Shown here in pieces: positions 1 through 7,907 of a stretch of DNA of 64,000 bases (positions within the stretch are counted from its first letter, which is position 1; each line of letters starts with the position of its first letter). Origin of the DNA: Dysgonomonas sp. 520. Lineage in GTDB: Bacteria > Bacteroidota > Bacteroidia > Bacteroidales > Dysgonomonadaceae. Location: contig NZ_QVMP01000012.1 in assembly GCF_010501095.1 (NCBI RefSeq), positions 27,115 through 91,114 on the forward strand, in the 5' to 3' direction. The position numbers and the translations under genes are program-made. The notes beneath the pieces were generated by a model. The model saw only the letters and a program-made list of their open reading frames with translations, did not search any database and was not told the DNA's origin.

Positions 1-555
1 CGACTGCATAGTATATTTAGCCAACTTTTCCTTTACCTTGGCAGTGTCTACTTTGTTGAATGCAAAGATCAGCCTGTCATATTCATCAGTCTGATAGTAG
101 TCCTGATTGCGAATGTTGTTCCTCTCTTTGTTCTCAATTACTTTTTTAATGAGCTCTACGGCCGGATTGTTTTTCTTCGAATATTTTTCCTTTCCCGGTC
201 TTATAACTACTTCATCCAGTTGATACTCCGATGGTTGTAACAAAACTTCCAGAGTTGTGGTTTTCCCAATAGGGACAGTTTTCGTCCATGTTTTGTAACC
301 CATGAGTGAAACCACCACCTGATTCTTTTTGCTATTGTTACTTATTTTGAATTTACCTTTTTCGTCCGATATATTTCCAACCGCCGAGTCGTCGAACCTG
401 ACAATTGCAAATTCAATAATATTGCCTGTTATTGAATCTTTAACAACTCCCTGAACAGTTGTTGTTTGAGAAAAAGAATATGATTGAATAACAAGCAATA
501 AACTGATGGCTGCAATCAGCTTCTTTATATATGATTTATTTGACTTTACAGACAT
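1..555 (-). CDS. DUF5686 / carboxypeptidase-regulatory-like outer membrane protein, N-terminal part
   Basis: The gene runs off the left edge, so only the first 185 codons are seen. An N-terminal signal peptide (hydrophobic core near residues 13-27, ending ..SYSFSQ) is followed at about residues 31-110 by a carboxypeptidase-regulatory-like beta-sandwich (VQGVVKDSITGN, then a VVVSLMGYKTW stretch). Next comes LDEVVIRPG and a region typical of DUF5686 (KKNNPAVELIKKVIENK, then RNQDYYQTDEYDR). These families are surface or outer-membrane proteins of Bacteroidota; the biochemical role is unknown. The ATG at 553-555 is the first start before the signal peptide. It lies downstream of ettA on the same strand, 92 nt away, with a hairpin in between. 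Confidence 0.8.
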   Translation of the reverse strand, partial: MSVKSNKSYIKKLIAAISLLLVIQSYSFSQTTTVQGVVKDSITGNIIEFAIVRFDDSAVGNISDEKGKFKISNNSKKNQVVVSLMGYKTWTKTVPIGKTTTLEVLLQPSEYQLDEVVIRPGKEKYSKKNNPAVELIKKVIENKERNNIRNQDYYQTDEYDRLIFAFNKVDTAKVKEKLAKYTMQS

Positions 556-590
556 TGGGTTTTATTTACGAACAAAAATGTTTACTTGCC

Positions 591-622
591 AAAGCCTAAG
601 ATATTTAGTTATCCTAGGCTTT
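591..622 (-). terminator. hairpin between ettA and the DUF5686 gene
   Basis: AAAGCCTA (591-598) pairs perfectly with TAGGCTTT (615-622). It lies just after the ettA stop on the minus strand. There is no long T-tract, so it may be an RNA-processing or weak termination structure. Confidence 0.35.
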
Positions 623-647
623 CAAGATGTTATTTTTGAAGTTCTGT

Positions 648-2333
648 TTAGTTAGTAAGTTTGCGATAACGTACACGTTTAGGCTCTACATTGCCCATTC
701 GTGCTTTCTTATTTTCTTCATATTCGCTGTATGATCCTTCGAAATAAAAGACCTCCGAATTTCCTTCGAATGCCAATATGTGCGTACATATCCTGTCGAG
801 GAACCAGCGGTCGTGAGATATAACAACGGCACAGCCTGCAAAGTTCTCCAAACCTTCTTCCAATGCACGTAATGTGTTCACATCTATGTCGTTGGTAGGT
901 TCGTCCAGAAGCAAAACATTGGCTTCGGCTTTCAGTGTTAAGGCCAGATGCAGACGGTTACGCTCACCACCGGAAAGCACTCCGCAAAGCTTTTCCTGAT
1001 CGGCTCCCGTAAAATTGAAGCGTGAAAGATATGCCCGGGCATTGATCTCTTTACCTCCAACCCGTACAAACTCAGTGCCTTCCGATACTACCTGATACAC
1101 CGATTTGTTCGGATCCATAGACTCGTGTGCTTGGTCTACATAAGCAGTTTTTACGGTTTCTCCCACTTCAAATGTGCCTTTGTCTGGGGTTTCCATTCCT
1201 TGAATGAGGCGGAACAGTGTTGTTTTACCTGCCCCGTTAGGTCCGATAATGCCAACTATGCCGTTAGGCGGTAGCGAGAAGTTGAGATTGTCGAACAGCA
1301 ACTTATCACCAAAGGCTTTTGCCACATCATGCGCTTCTATAACTTTGTTTCCGAGGCGTGGACCATTCGGAATAAATATTTCCAGTTTTTCTTCTCTTTC
1401 CTTTTGGTCGGCGTTCAACAGTTTCTCGTATTCGTTCAAACGAGCCTTACCTTTTGCCTGACGTGCTTTCGGAGCCATTCGCACCCAATCCAATTCCCGT
1501 TCAAGTGTTTTGCGGCGTTTGCTTGCTTGCTTTTCTTCCTGTTCCATACGCTTGGTTTTTTGTTCCAGCCAAGAAGTATAGTTTCCTTTCCAGGGAATGC
1601 CTTCGCCACGATCCAACTCAAGAATCCAACCCGCTACGTGGTCAAGGAAATAGCGGTCGTGGGTGATACAGATAACCGTTCCGGCATATTGTTGCAAATG
1701 TTGTTCGAGCCAGTCAATTGATTCGGCATCCAAGTGGTTGGTAGGCTCATCCAGCAACAAAACGTCGGGTTGTTGCAATAGCAGGCGGCAAAGAGCCACA
1801 CGGCGTTTTTCACCTCCCGACAGGTGTTCTGTCAACTCGTCTTCGGGCGGACAACGCAGGGCATCCATAGCACGTTCCAGCTTATTGTCCAGATTCCATG
1901 CGTCGGTAGCGTCAATTTTATCTTGAAGTTCGGCTTGCCTTGCAAAAAGGGCATCCATTTTGTCGGCATCCTCGTAATATTCGGGAAGTCCGAATTTTTC
2001 GTTTATTTCTTCATATTCGGTAAGTAGATCAATGATTGGCTGTACACCTTCCTGAACCACTTCCTTCACAGTTTTGGTAGGGTCGAGCTTAGGATCTTGT
2101 TCCAGATAACCAACGCTATACCCCTTGTCGGAAACAATTTCGCCCTGATATTCCTTATCAATACCGGCAATGATTTTCAATAAAGAAGACTTACCCGATC
2201 CGTTAAGACCGATAATGCCAATTTTAGCTCCGTAGAAGAAAGATAGATAAATGTTTTTCAGTACTTGTTTTTGTGGGGGATATATTTTATTTACCCCAAT
2301 CATCGAGAAAATGATCTTTTTATCGTCCGACAT
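648..2333 (-). CDS. ettA: energy-dependent translational throttle protein EttA (ABC-F)
   Basis: The 561-aa protein has two ABC ATPase cassettes and no membrane segment. The first Walker A, GLNGSGKSS, is at residues 42-50, with LSGGEKRR at 171-178 and LLLDEPTNHLD at 192-202. The second Walker A, GPNGAGKT, is near 364-371, with LSGGE near 453 and LLLDEPTND near 474-482. The linker between the cassettes (about 245-325) is basic and contains RMAPKARQAKGKARLNEYEK, the region that contacts P-site tRNA in ABC-F proteins. EttA binds the ribosomal E site and gates entry of initiation complexes into elongation according to the ATP/ADP ratio. Length and motifs fit EttA rather than resistance-type ABC-F proteins. 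Confidence 0.95.
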   Translation of the reverse strand: MSDDKKIIFSMIGVNKIYPPQKQVLKNIYLSFFYGAKIGIIGLNGSGKSSLLKIIAGIDKEYQGEIVSDKGYSVGYLEQDPKLDPTKTVKEVVQEGVQPIIDLLTEYEEINEKFGLPEYYEDADKMDALFARQAELQDKIDATDAWNLDNKLERAMDALRCPPEDELTEHLSGGEKRRVALCRLLLQQPDVLLLDEPTNHLDAESIDWLEQHLQQYAGTVICITHDRYFLDHVAGWILELDRGEGIPWKGNYTSWLEQKTKRMEQEEKQASKRRKTLERELDWVRMAPKARQAKGKARLNEYEKLLNADQKEREEKLEIFIPNGPRLGNKVIEAHDVAKAFGDKLLFDNLNFSLPPNGIVGIIGPNGAGKTTLFRLIQGMETPDKGTFEVGETVKTAYVDQAHESMDPNKSVYQVVSEGTEFVRVGGKEINARAYLSRFNFTGADQEKLCGVLSGGERNRLHLALTLKAEANVLLLDEPTNDIDVNTLRALEEGLENFAGCAVVISHDRWFLDRICTHILAFEGNSEVFYFEGSYSEYEENKKARMGNVEPKRVRYRKLTN

Positions 2334-2381
2334 ATTCTATATTTTGTTTGTTATTTCGTTTTTGTTAAGTTTTATGAACTG

Positions 2382-2389
2382 CAAAGATA
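2382..2389 (-). promoter_or_regulatory. ettA promoter, -7 box
   Basis: On the minus strand this reads TATCTTTG, matching TANNTTTG. It lies about 50 nt upstream of the ettA ATG. No clear -33 element is visible. Confidence 0.55.
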
Positions 2390-2519
2390 GTGAAATATGT
2401 ATAACTGTGGAAAATCAAAAAAATCAAAAAGGAATGCGAAGATATTTAATATTCGATAAAGAATGAAAGAATATGGCTGTCAACCATATTTTTCTTTCAC
2501 TATTTAAACAATAAAGTTC

Positions 2520-2527
2520 TATTTTTG
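2520..2527 (+). promoter_or_regulatory. promoter -7 box for the phosphoesterase gene
   Basis: TATTTTTG matches TANNTTTG. It lies 20 nt before the ATG at 2547, which implies a very short leader. A hairpin (AATATGG at 2470-2476 with CCATATT at 2484-2490) lies just upstream. Confidence 0.45.
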
Positions 2528-2546
2528 CCAAAATAATAAAAATGAT

Positions 2547-3359
2547 ATGAGAAAGCGTATAACTTTATTCTTTGTTACATGCTCTACTATTTTTCTTTCG
2601 GGATGCGACGCCTTTGAGTATCATCCTTACGATGGTAAAATTAGTGGAGAACGGAATGTTAATGCAAAAAATATTGCACGTATAGAAGAAGCATGTAAGG
2701 GAAAGGAAACTATTCGGTTTGCCTTTTTTGGCGATACTCAGCGATGGTACGACGAAACGGAAGATTTTGTTAAGGCACTGAATAAAAGAGATGATATTGA
2801 CTTTGCTATTCATGGTGGCGATATATCTGATTTTGGTTTGACTAACGAATTCATCTGGATGCGTGATATTATGAACAAATTGAAAGTTCCGTATGTGGCT
2901 CTGTTGGGCAATCACGATTGTCTGGCAAATGGAGAAACTATTTACCGGAAAATATTTGGAGCGGAAAATTTCTCCTTTCTGGCAGGAAATGTGAAGTTTG
3001 TTTGTCTCAACACAAATGCGCTTGAGTATGATTATTCACGGCCTGTTCCCGATTTCAAATTTATAGAAGAGCAAATAAATGAAGAACTGGAAGGACACGA
3101 AAAAACGGTTGTGGCTATGCACGTCCGTCCATATTCTATGGAATTTAACGACAATGTTGCCCGTGTATTCCAACATTATATAAATTTTTTCAAAGGGTTG
3201 CAATTCTGCCTGAATGCACACGATCATCATATAAAGATAGACGATTTGTTTGGCGATGGCATAATATATTATGGAACGGCCAATATAGCCAAGAGAAAAT
3301 ATCTTCTTTTTACGATTAAACCTAACGACGAATATGAGTATGAAGTGGTGGAATTCTAA
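2547..3359 (+). CDS. calcineurin-like metallophosphoesterase lipoprotein
   Basis: The 270-aa protein has a lipoprotein signal: a hydrophobic stretch ending in LSGC, with the lipidated Cys at residue 20. The metallophosphoesterase motifs follow in order: GDTQ near residue 57, GGDISD near 90-95 and GNHD near 121-124, with further histidines (VVAMHVRP, NAHDHH) toward the C-terminus. These residues bind the two metals of calcineurin-like phosphatases. It probably sits at the periplasmic or outer face of a membrane and hydrolyses a phosphoester; the substrate cannot be told. The stop overlaps the start of the next gene, so the two are likely co-translated. Confidence 0.85.
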   Translation: MRKRITLFFVTCSTIFLSGCDAFEYHPYDGKISGERNVNAKNIARIEEACKGKETIRFAFFGDTQRWYDETEDFVKALNKRDDIDFAIHGGDISDFGLTNEFIWMRDIMNKLKVPYVALLGNHDCLANGETIYRKIFGAENFSFLAGNVKFVCLNTNALEYDYSRPVPDFKFIEEQINEELEGHEKTVVAMHVRPYSMEFNDNVARVFQHYINFFKGLQFCLNAHDHHIKIDDLFGDGIIYYGTANIAKRKYLLFTIKPNDEYEYEVVEF

Positions 3360-3987
3360 AATCAGGGTATTCTTGCTTACGGTGGTTTTGTGCCTATCGT
3401 TTGTTACTCAGGCAAATGCACAGAGTGAGTATGAAAGGCGAATGTATAACTATCAGACCCGGTGGAGCAAATTGATCCCTAAATATACAAAGGTGCAGTT
3501 TGCCGGAGGAATGGGCTTTCTTTCGTTGGGCGGAGGATGGAACTACGGGAAAAATAAGCAATGGGAAACTGATGTTTTGTTTGGTTTTATCCCCAGATAT
3601 AGCGACGAAAAAGTTCGGGCAACATTTACCCTGAAACAAAACTTTATTCCTTGGAATGTGAAACTCGGAAAAGATTTTTCGATGGACCCTTTGTCTTGCT
3701 CTTTGTATGCCAATTCGGTTCTGGATGGCGACTATTGGGCATCCGCTCCGGATAAATATCCTAACGGTTATTATTCCTTTTCCACTAAAATACGTTTCAA
3801 TATGGCTTTGGGACAAAGGTTTACATATCACTTTCCTGTTGATAAAAGACGTACCCGAAAGTCTGTGACATTTTTTTATGAAATAGGAACAAACGAGTTA
3901 TATCTGATCAGTGCATTTTGTAATAGCTATCTGAAGCCAAACGATTATTTACACCTATCTCTTGGGTTGAAAGTTCAAATTTTATAA
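3334..3987 (+). CDS. predicted outer membrane beta-barrel protein of unknown function
   Basis: The 217-aa protein has an N-terminal signal peptide (hydrophobic residues about 10-26, ending QANAQ) followed by alternating aromatic and polar segments (GGMGFLSLGGGWNYG, WETDVLFGFIPRY, VTFFYEIGTNELYL) and a C-terminal LGLKVQIL. That pattern fits a small outer-membrane beta-barrel. No named family was recognised. It overlaps the end of the phosphoesterase gene by 26 nt, or 20 nt if the second in-frame ATG at 3340 is used, so the two probably act in the same process or are at least co-expressed. Confidence 0.7.
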   Translation: MSMKWWNSKIRVFLLTVVLCLSFVTQANAQSEYERRMYNYQTRWSKLIPKYTKVQFAGGMGFLSLGGGWNYGKNKQWETDVLFGFIPRYSDEKVRATFTLKQNFIPWNVKLGKDFSMDPLSCSLYANSVLDGDYWASAPDKYPNGYYSFSTKIRFNMALGQRFTYHFPVDKRRTRKSVTFFYEIGTNELYLISAFCNSYLKPNDYLHLSLGLKVQIL

Positions 3988-4124
3988 TTTTGTATAACGC
4001 AAACTTTCACTATTTATGTTATTGTAAATATGTGTTTTGTTTTATTTGTCTGATAATGAGTAATTATCGGACAAAAAATGTTGTGCTGAATAAAATAATG
4101 AACAAAATTAAATAATTGTAAAAT

Positions 4125-5012
4125 ATGAACAAATTAGCATTACTTATTCCATTTTTGTTATCAACTGTTTTTGTCTTTTCTCAAGAAGTAGAGCCAACAG
4201 ATATAAAACCTGTAAGTCCTTGGAAATTAAAAGGTAGTACGGGCGTTAATTTATCTCAAACGTCGTTAACCAACTGGTCGGCAGGTGGTGAAAATTCTTA
4301 TGCCGGCAATGCCTATCTAAATGGGAGTTTAGAGTATAAAAAAGATAAATGGCTGTGGACAAATGCTTTGATACTTGAATATGGACTTACACATCTGGAG
4401 TCGCAAGGAGTTCAGAAAACAGCCGATAAAATAGATTTTACTACTCAATTGGGATATAAAATTAACGATAAATGGTATTATTCGGCTATGGCTGATTTCA
4501 AGTCGCAGTTTTATTATGGGTATAACTATCCGAATAAAGACAATTATATCTCAAAATTTATGGCGCCCGGTTATTCCAATATATCGTTAGGGATTGAGTA
4601 TAAGCCAAATGATAACTATTCGGCATATTTTTCGCCAATCGCAGGCAAGTTGACTTTCGTAACGGATGACTCATTGTCTAATGTGGGTGCTTTTGGTGTT
4701 GATCCCGGAGACAAATTCAAGGCAGAGTTGGGTGCTTATCTTAAAGGTAAAGCTCAGAAAGATATAATGGAGAACGTTAAACTGATAACAGACGTAAGTT
4801 TCTTTACTGCATACGATAAGTCTTTTGGCAATGTAGATGTGGAGTGGAACGTACTTATCAACATGAAGATCAATAAATATTTGAATGCAAATTTGAATAC
4901 GACTCTAAAATATGACGATGATGTGAAATATGTTGATAAACACAACGTATCGCACGGAGCCAGAGTTCAGTTTAAAGAAATATTGGGAATCGGTTTTGCA
5001 TATAATTTTTAG
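4125..5012 (+). CDS. DUF3078 domain-containing outer membrane protein
   Basis: The 295-aa protein has a signal peptide (residues 1-19, ending VFSQ) followed by the hallmark of DUF3078: WKLKGSTGVNLSQTSLTNWS and AGGENSYAGNAYLNGS near residues 33-68. Many alternating aromatic strands and a C-terminal GIGFAYNF support an outer-membrane beta-barrel. The family is restricted mainly to Bacteroidota and has no established function. It appears monocistronic, with AT-rich spacers on both sides. Confidence 0.85.
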   Translation: MNKLALLIPFLLSTVFVFSQEVEPTDIKPVSPWKLKGSTGVNLSQTSLTNWSAGGENSYAGNAYLNGSLEYKKDKWLWTNALILEYGLTHLESQGVQKTADKIDFTTQLGYKINDKWYYSAMADFKSQFYYGYNYPNKDNYISKFMAPGYSNISLGIEYKPNDNYSAYFSPIAGKLTFVTDDSLSNVGAFGVDPGDKFKAELGAYLKGKAQKDIMENVKLITDVSFFTAYDKSFGNVDVEWNVLINMKINKYLNANLNTTLKYDDDVKYVDKHNVSHGARVQFKEILGIGFAYNF

Positions 5013-5155
5013 TTATTATCCTGAAAATTAGTGTTTTGTGAATTTTTTCAATTGTAAAAAAAACTTAAATTTGAAAAATGTACGCAACGTTTCACGAAAC
5101 AAAGCATCTTTAATAGTGTAAAGAGTCTTAAAAGAAAAAAGGGAGGTTTGTGGTG

Positions 5156-5908
5156 ATGAAAAAAACTAAGAGTAGTTTTATTTTAGGAGTCATGTTATTT
5201 ATGACTATCCTAATGTTCAGTTCTTGTGACGATGACGACTATTCGCTCGATGATTTTTATATTGACTTGGCAACAGTAAGTCCGATAGGTGATTCAAAAT
5301 CGTTTTATCTGATTCTTGATGATAAAACAACGTTGATTCCTGTGGCTCCGTTGAATATAAATTATACACCGAAAGCAAATCAGCGTGTTTACATAGATTA
5401 CACTCTTTTGTCTGATTCGTATGAGGATTATGATCATGCAATTAAGATAAATTACATATCAAATATTCTGACAAAGGATGTATCAATAATTAATACAGAC
5501 ACACAAAGCGATTCTTTAGGGTACGATCCTATTCAAGTCAAATCGGTATGGTTTGGTGATGATTACCTGAACTTTAGGTTTGCGTTTAGATATAATCATA
5601 AAACTCATTTTGTCAACCTTGTTGAAAATAAATTGAGGGAATATGACGACGACGGAAAGATACACTTAGAACTGAGACACAACGCATATGAAGACGAACA
5701 ATATAAAGATGGCATAGGATTGGGGGCATTTGATATACGCCCTTACATAGCCAGATACCCGGAAGCGGAATCAATTGGTTTTGTTATCCATGTGCAAGAA
5801 GAAAAAGGTGAAGAAAAAATTTATGAAAGAAATTATACGAAAACTAATGTAGATACTTCTGACACGAAGTCATTTTGGGACACTACTACCAGTTTAGATT
5901 TAGAATGA
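5156..5908 (+). CDS. NigD-like lipoprotein
   Basis: The 250-aa protein begins with a lipoprotein signal ending in FSSC at about residue 25, followed by an acidic DDDD stretch. The NigD-like pattern follows: an N-terminal OB-like part (SFYLILDDKTTLIPVAPLN, near residues 45-65) and a C-terminal beta-sandwich. NigD-type proteins are surface lipoproteins of Bacteroidota of unknown exact function, named from a bacteriocin locus. Two upstream GTG codons are in frame, but the ATG at 5156 sits about 9 nt after a GGGAGG ribosome-binding site (5141-5146) and was chosen. TAAATTTG at 5066-5073 is a possible -7 box. The gene ends ahead of a strong terminator. Confidence 0.75.
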   Translation: MKKTKSSFILGVMLFMTILMFSSCDDDDYSLDDFYIDLATVSPIGDSKSFYLILDDKTTLIPVAPLNINYTPKANQRVYIDYTLLSDSYEDYDHAIKINYISNILTKDVSIINTDTQSDSLGYDPIQVKSVWFGDDYLNFRFAFRYNHKTHFVNLVENKLREYDDDGKIHLELRHNAYEDEQYKDGIGLGAFDIRPYIARYPEAESIGFVIHVQEEKGEEKIYERNYTKTNVDTSDTKSFWDTTTSLDLE

Positions 5909-5958
5909 TTAGTGTTTAGAATTACATTTTGATTATTACTTTTTGATTTTCCTATGAA

Positions 5959-5998
5959 GAAAAGAGGTCTTTGTGAAAAGATCTCTTTTCGCTTTTTT
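5959..5998 (+). terminator. rho-independent terminator after the NigD-like gene
   Basis: The 14-nt arm at 5959-5972 pairs with 5977-5990 with one G-U pair and a 4-nt loop (GTGA), followed by six T residues (5993-5998). Confidence 0.85.
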
Positions 5999-5999
5999 G

Positions 6000-6007
6000 T
6001 ACTTTTG
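6000..6007 (+). promoter_or_regulatory. argB promoter, -7 box
   Basis: TACTTTTG matches TANNTTTG and lies directly after the preceding terminator, 20 nt before the argB ATG. The best -33 candidate, TTTG at 5970-5973, is a few bases farther away than usual. Confidence 0.5.
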
Positions 6008-6026
6008 CATCCAGATTAGAAAAAAT

Positions 6027-6797
6027 ATGAAAAAACTGACATTAATAAAAGTTGGCGGAAAAATTGTTGAAGAGGCCGATTCGTTGAAACAACTGCTTCT
6101 TGATTTTTCGCACATCGAGGGTTATAAAGTGCTTGTGCATGGCGGGGGCAGGTCGGCAACCAAACTTGCCGAGCAATTAGGTATTGAAAGTAAGATGGTA
6201 GATGGCCGACGCATTACGGACGAAGAAACACTGAAAGTTGTGACAATGGTTTATGGCGGATTGGTCAATAAAAACATAGTGGCCAAACTTCAGGCGTTGG
6301 GTATCAATGCTCTGGGGCTTACCGGGGCGGATTTGAATATTCTGCGTTCCGAAAAACGACCTGTGAAAGAAATTGACTACGGCTTTGTGGGAGATGTGAA
6401 AGAAGTGGATGCTTCGGTGCTGAGCTCCCTGATTGAGCAGGGAATAGTGCCTGTTGTAGCTCCCCTTACTCACGACGGAAAAGGGAACATGCTGAACACG
6501 AACGCCGACACTATGGCTGCGGAAACGGCTCAGGGATTGGCAAAACACTTTGATGTGAGCCTGGTATATTGTTTCGAGAAAAAAGGGGTTCTTGCTGATG
6601 AAAATGATGATGATAGCGTTATTCCTGTTATCACGAAAACAGATTTTGAACATCTGTTGAGTGAGAAAATAGTGCAGGGAGGTATGATTCCAAAACTGGA
6701 AAATGCCTTCAAATCGTTAGAGTTCGGAGTGAAGGAAGTGATAATAACCAAAGCGTCGGAATTAGGAAAAAATACGGGAACAAAAATAAATTTGTGA
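6027..6797 (+). CDS. argB: acetylglutamate kinase
   Basis: The 256-aa cytoplasmic enzyme phosphorylates N-acetylglutamate with ATP, the second step of arginine (ornithine) synthesis. Amino-acid-kinase motifs are visible: KVGGKIVEE at the N-terminus, VHGGGRSATKLAEQLG near residue 35, GLTGAD near 95, NTNADTMAAE near 155-164 and GGMIPKLENA near 215-224. A longer frame opens at 5973, but its first 18 codons cover the terminator and promoter, so the ATG at 6027 (MKKLTLIKVGGK) is the start. The gene stands alone here; other arg genes are not in the window. Confidence 0.93.
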   Translation: MKKLTLIKVGGKIVEEADSLKQLLLDFSHIEGYKVLVHGGGRSATKLAEQLGIESKMVDGRRITDEETLKVVTMVYGGLVNKNIVAKLQALGINALGLTGADLNILRSEKRPVKEIDYGFVGDVKEVDASVLSSLIEQGIVPVVAPLTHDGKGNMLNTNADTMAAETAQGLAKHFDVSLVYCFEKKGVLADENDDDSVIPVITKTDFEHLLSEKIVQGGMIPKLENAFKSLEFGVKEVIITKASELGKNTGTKINL

Positions 6798-6824
6798 TTG
6801 AAATATAAAATTCCTGTCAAAAAG

Positions 6825-6854
6825 TTTGTGATTATCAAAAAATAACTACATTTG
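6825..6854 (+). promoter_or_regulatory. promoter of the pheL-pheA operon
   Basis: TTTG at 6825-6828, an 18-nt spacer and TACATTTG at 6847-6854 fit the Bacteroidota housekeeping consensus closely. Transcription would start near 6861, about 20 nt before the leader-peptide ATG. Confidence 0.7.
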
Positions 6855-6882
6855 CACAATCGAAAATAAAATAGTGACAACT

Positions 6883-6954
6883 ATGAATCAATTTTTCTTT
6901 GCATACTTTTTTAGCTTTTACTTTAGCCAAAGTAGAACAGGGTTTTGTATGTAA
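6883..6954 (+). CDS. pheL: Phe-rich leader peptide of the pheA attenuator
   Basis: This 23-codon frame encodes 8 phenylalanines and 2 tyrosines, most of them packed into codons 4-14 (QFFFAYFFSFYF). It starts right after a good promoter and ends 85 nt before the prephenate dehydratase start, ahead of an intrinsic terminator. This is the arrangement of a translation-dependent attenuator: ribosomes stall on Phe codons when charged tRNA-Phe is scarce. The peptide itself is not expected to have a function. The gene symbol follows the enterobacterial usage and marks an analogous role, not demonstrated homology. Confidence 0.85.
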   Translation: MNQFFFAYFFSFYFSQSRTGFCM

Positions 6955-7026
6955 AGAATTGAGAGTGTGAAAAGTTAAAATCAATAATATATGAAATCCT
7001 GTCGAAGATCGACGGGATTTTTTTTT
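6919..7026 (+). promoter_or_regulatory. pheA transcription attenuator (alternative RNA structures)
   Basis: Three structures are visible. A hairpin within the leader frame pairs TACTTT (6919-6924) with AAAGTA (6929-6934). An antiterminator pairs ACAGGGTTT (6937-6945, the end of the leader frame) with AAATCCTGT (6994-7002): nine pairs, one of them G-U. The terminator uses 6994-7005. The antiterminator and terminator share 6994-7002 and cannot form together. A ribosome finishing the leader would cover 6937-6945 and allow termination; a ribosome stalled upstream would leave it free. Confidence 0.8.
6994..7026 (+). terminator. attenuator terminator upstream of pheA
   Basis: The 12-nt arm at 6994-7005 pairs with 7009-7020 (one G-U pair) around a 3-nt loop and is followed by an unbroken T run to 7026. 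It lies between leader peptide and structural gene, so it must be overcome for pheA expression. Confidence 0.88.
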
Positions 7027-7038
7027 GAATCAACAATT

Positions 7039-7884
7039 ATGAAAAGGAAAGTAGCTATTCAAGGAGTTTTAGGAGCCTATCACGGTATTGCCGCAGAAAA
7101 TTTTTTCAAGGAAGAGTTAGAATTGGTTGAGTGTAATACATTTCGCGATATTTTTAAGGCAATAAAAAAAGACCCTACCATTATCGGAATTATGGCTATT
7201 GAAAATACAATTGCGGGAAGCCTGCTCCAAAACTACGAGTTGCAAAAAGAATATAAATTGCCCATTGCCGGAGAGTTTAAGCAGCGGATATCTCATTGTT
7301 TTGCCGCCTTACCCGGTCAAAGTGTTCATGATATAAAAGAGGTGATGTCGCACCCGATAGCTTTGATGCAGTGTGGCAACTTTCTGGATTCGTTGCCGAA
7401 CATAAAAATAGTGGAACATGAAGATACGGCTTTGGCGGCGAAAGATATAGCTGAGAAAAAAATGCAAGGCGTGGCAGCCATCTGCAGTAGCAAGGCTGCT
7501 GAGATATATGGACTGGAAATTCTGGCAAGTGGAATCGAAACCAATAAGCATAATTTTACACGTTTTCTTATCGTTTCGGCCCGGTGGATGGTAGAGGAAA
7601 TCATAAATGGAGATGTTGTGAATAAAGCCTCTTTGGTGTTCACACTTCCCCACACAGAAGGAAGTTTGTCGAAGGTTTTGTCCGTATTTTCTTTTTATGG
7701 AATAAACCTTACTAAAATTCAGTCTTTACCAATAATCGGACGCGAATGGGAGTATCAGTTTTATGTGGATGTGAAGTACGCTGATTTTGAACGTTACAGG
7801 CAGTCAGTAGATGCTATTCGCCCGTTGATCAGTGAATTGCATATTCTGGGTGAATATCCCGAAGGTGAACAAAGTATTATTTAA
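7039..7884 (+). CDS. pheA: prephenate dehydratase with ACT domain
   Basis: The 281-aa enzyme converts prephenate to phenylpyruvate in phenylalanine synthesis. The catalytic PDT domain (about 1-185) starts with VAIQGVLGAYHGIAAENFF and ends near HNFTRFLIV, the TRF motif of the active site. A C-terminal ACT domain (about 200-280; SLVFTLPHTEGSLSKVL) is the usual Phe-binding feedback module. There is no chorismate mutase domain. A frame opens at 6991, but its first 16 codons lie in the terminator stem, so the ATG at 7039 is used. The upstream attenuator gives Phe-dependent transcription; the aminotransferase gene follows after 23 nt. Confidence 0.93.
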   Translation: MKRKVAIQGVLGAYHGIAAENFFKEELELVECNTFRDIFKAIKKDPTIIGIMAIENTIAGSLLQNYELQKEYKLPIAGEFKQRISHCFAALPGQSVHDIKEVMSHPIALMQCGNFLDSLPNIKIVEHEDTALAAKDIAEKKMQGVAAICSSKAAEIYGLEILASGIETNKHNFTRFLIVSARWMVEEIINGDVVNKASLVFTLPHTEGSLSKVLSVFSFYGINLTKIQSLPIIGREWEYQFYVDVKYADFERYRQSVDAIRPLISELHILGEYPEGEQSII

Positions 7885-7907
7885 GAAAAAGATAATAAAA
7901 AATAGAT

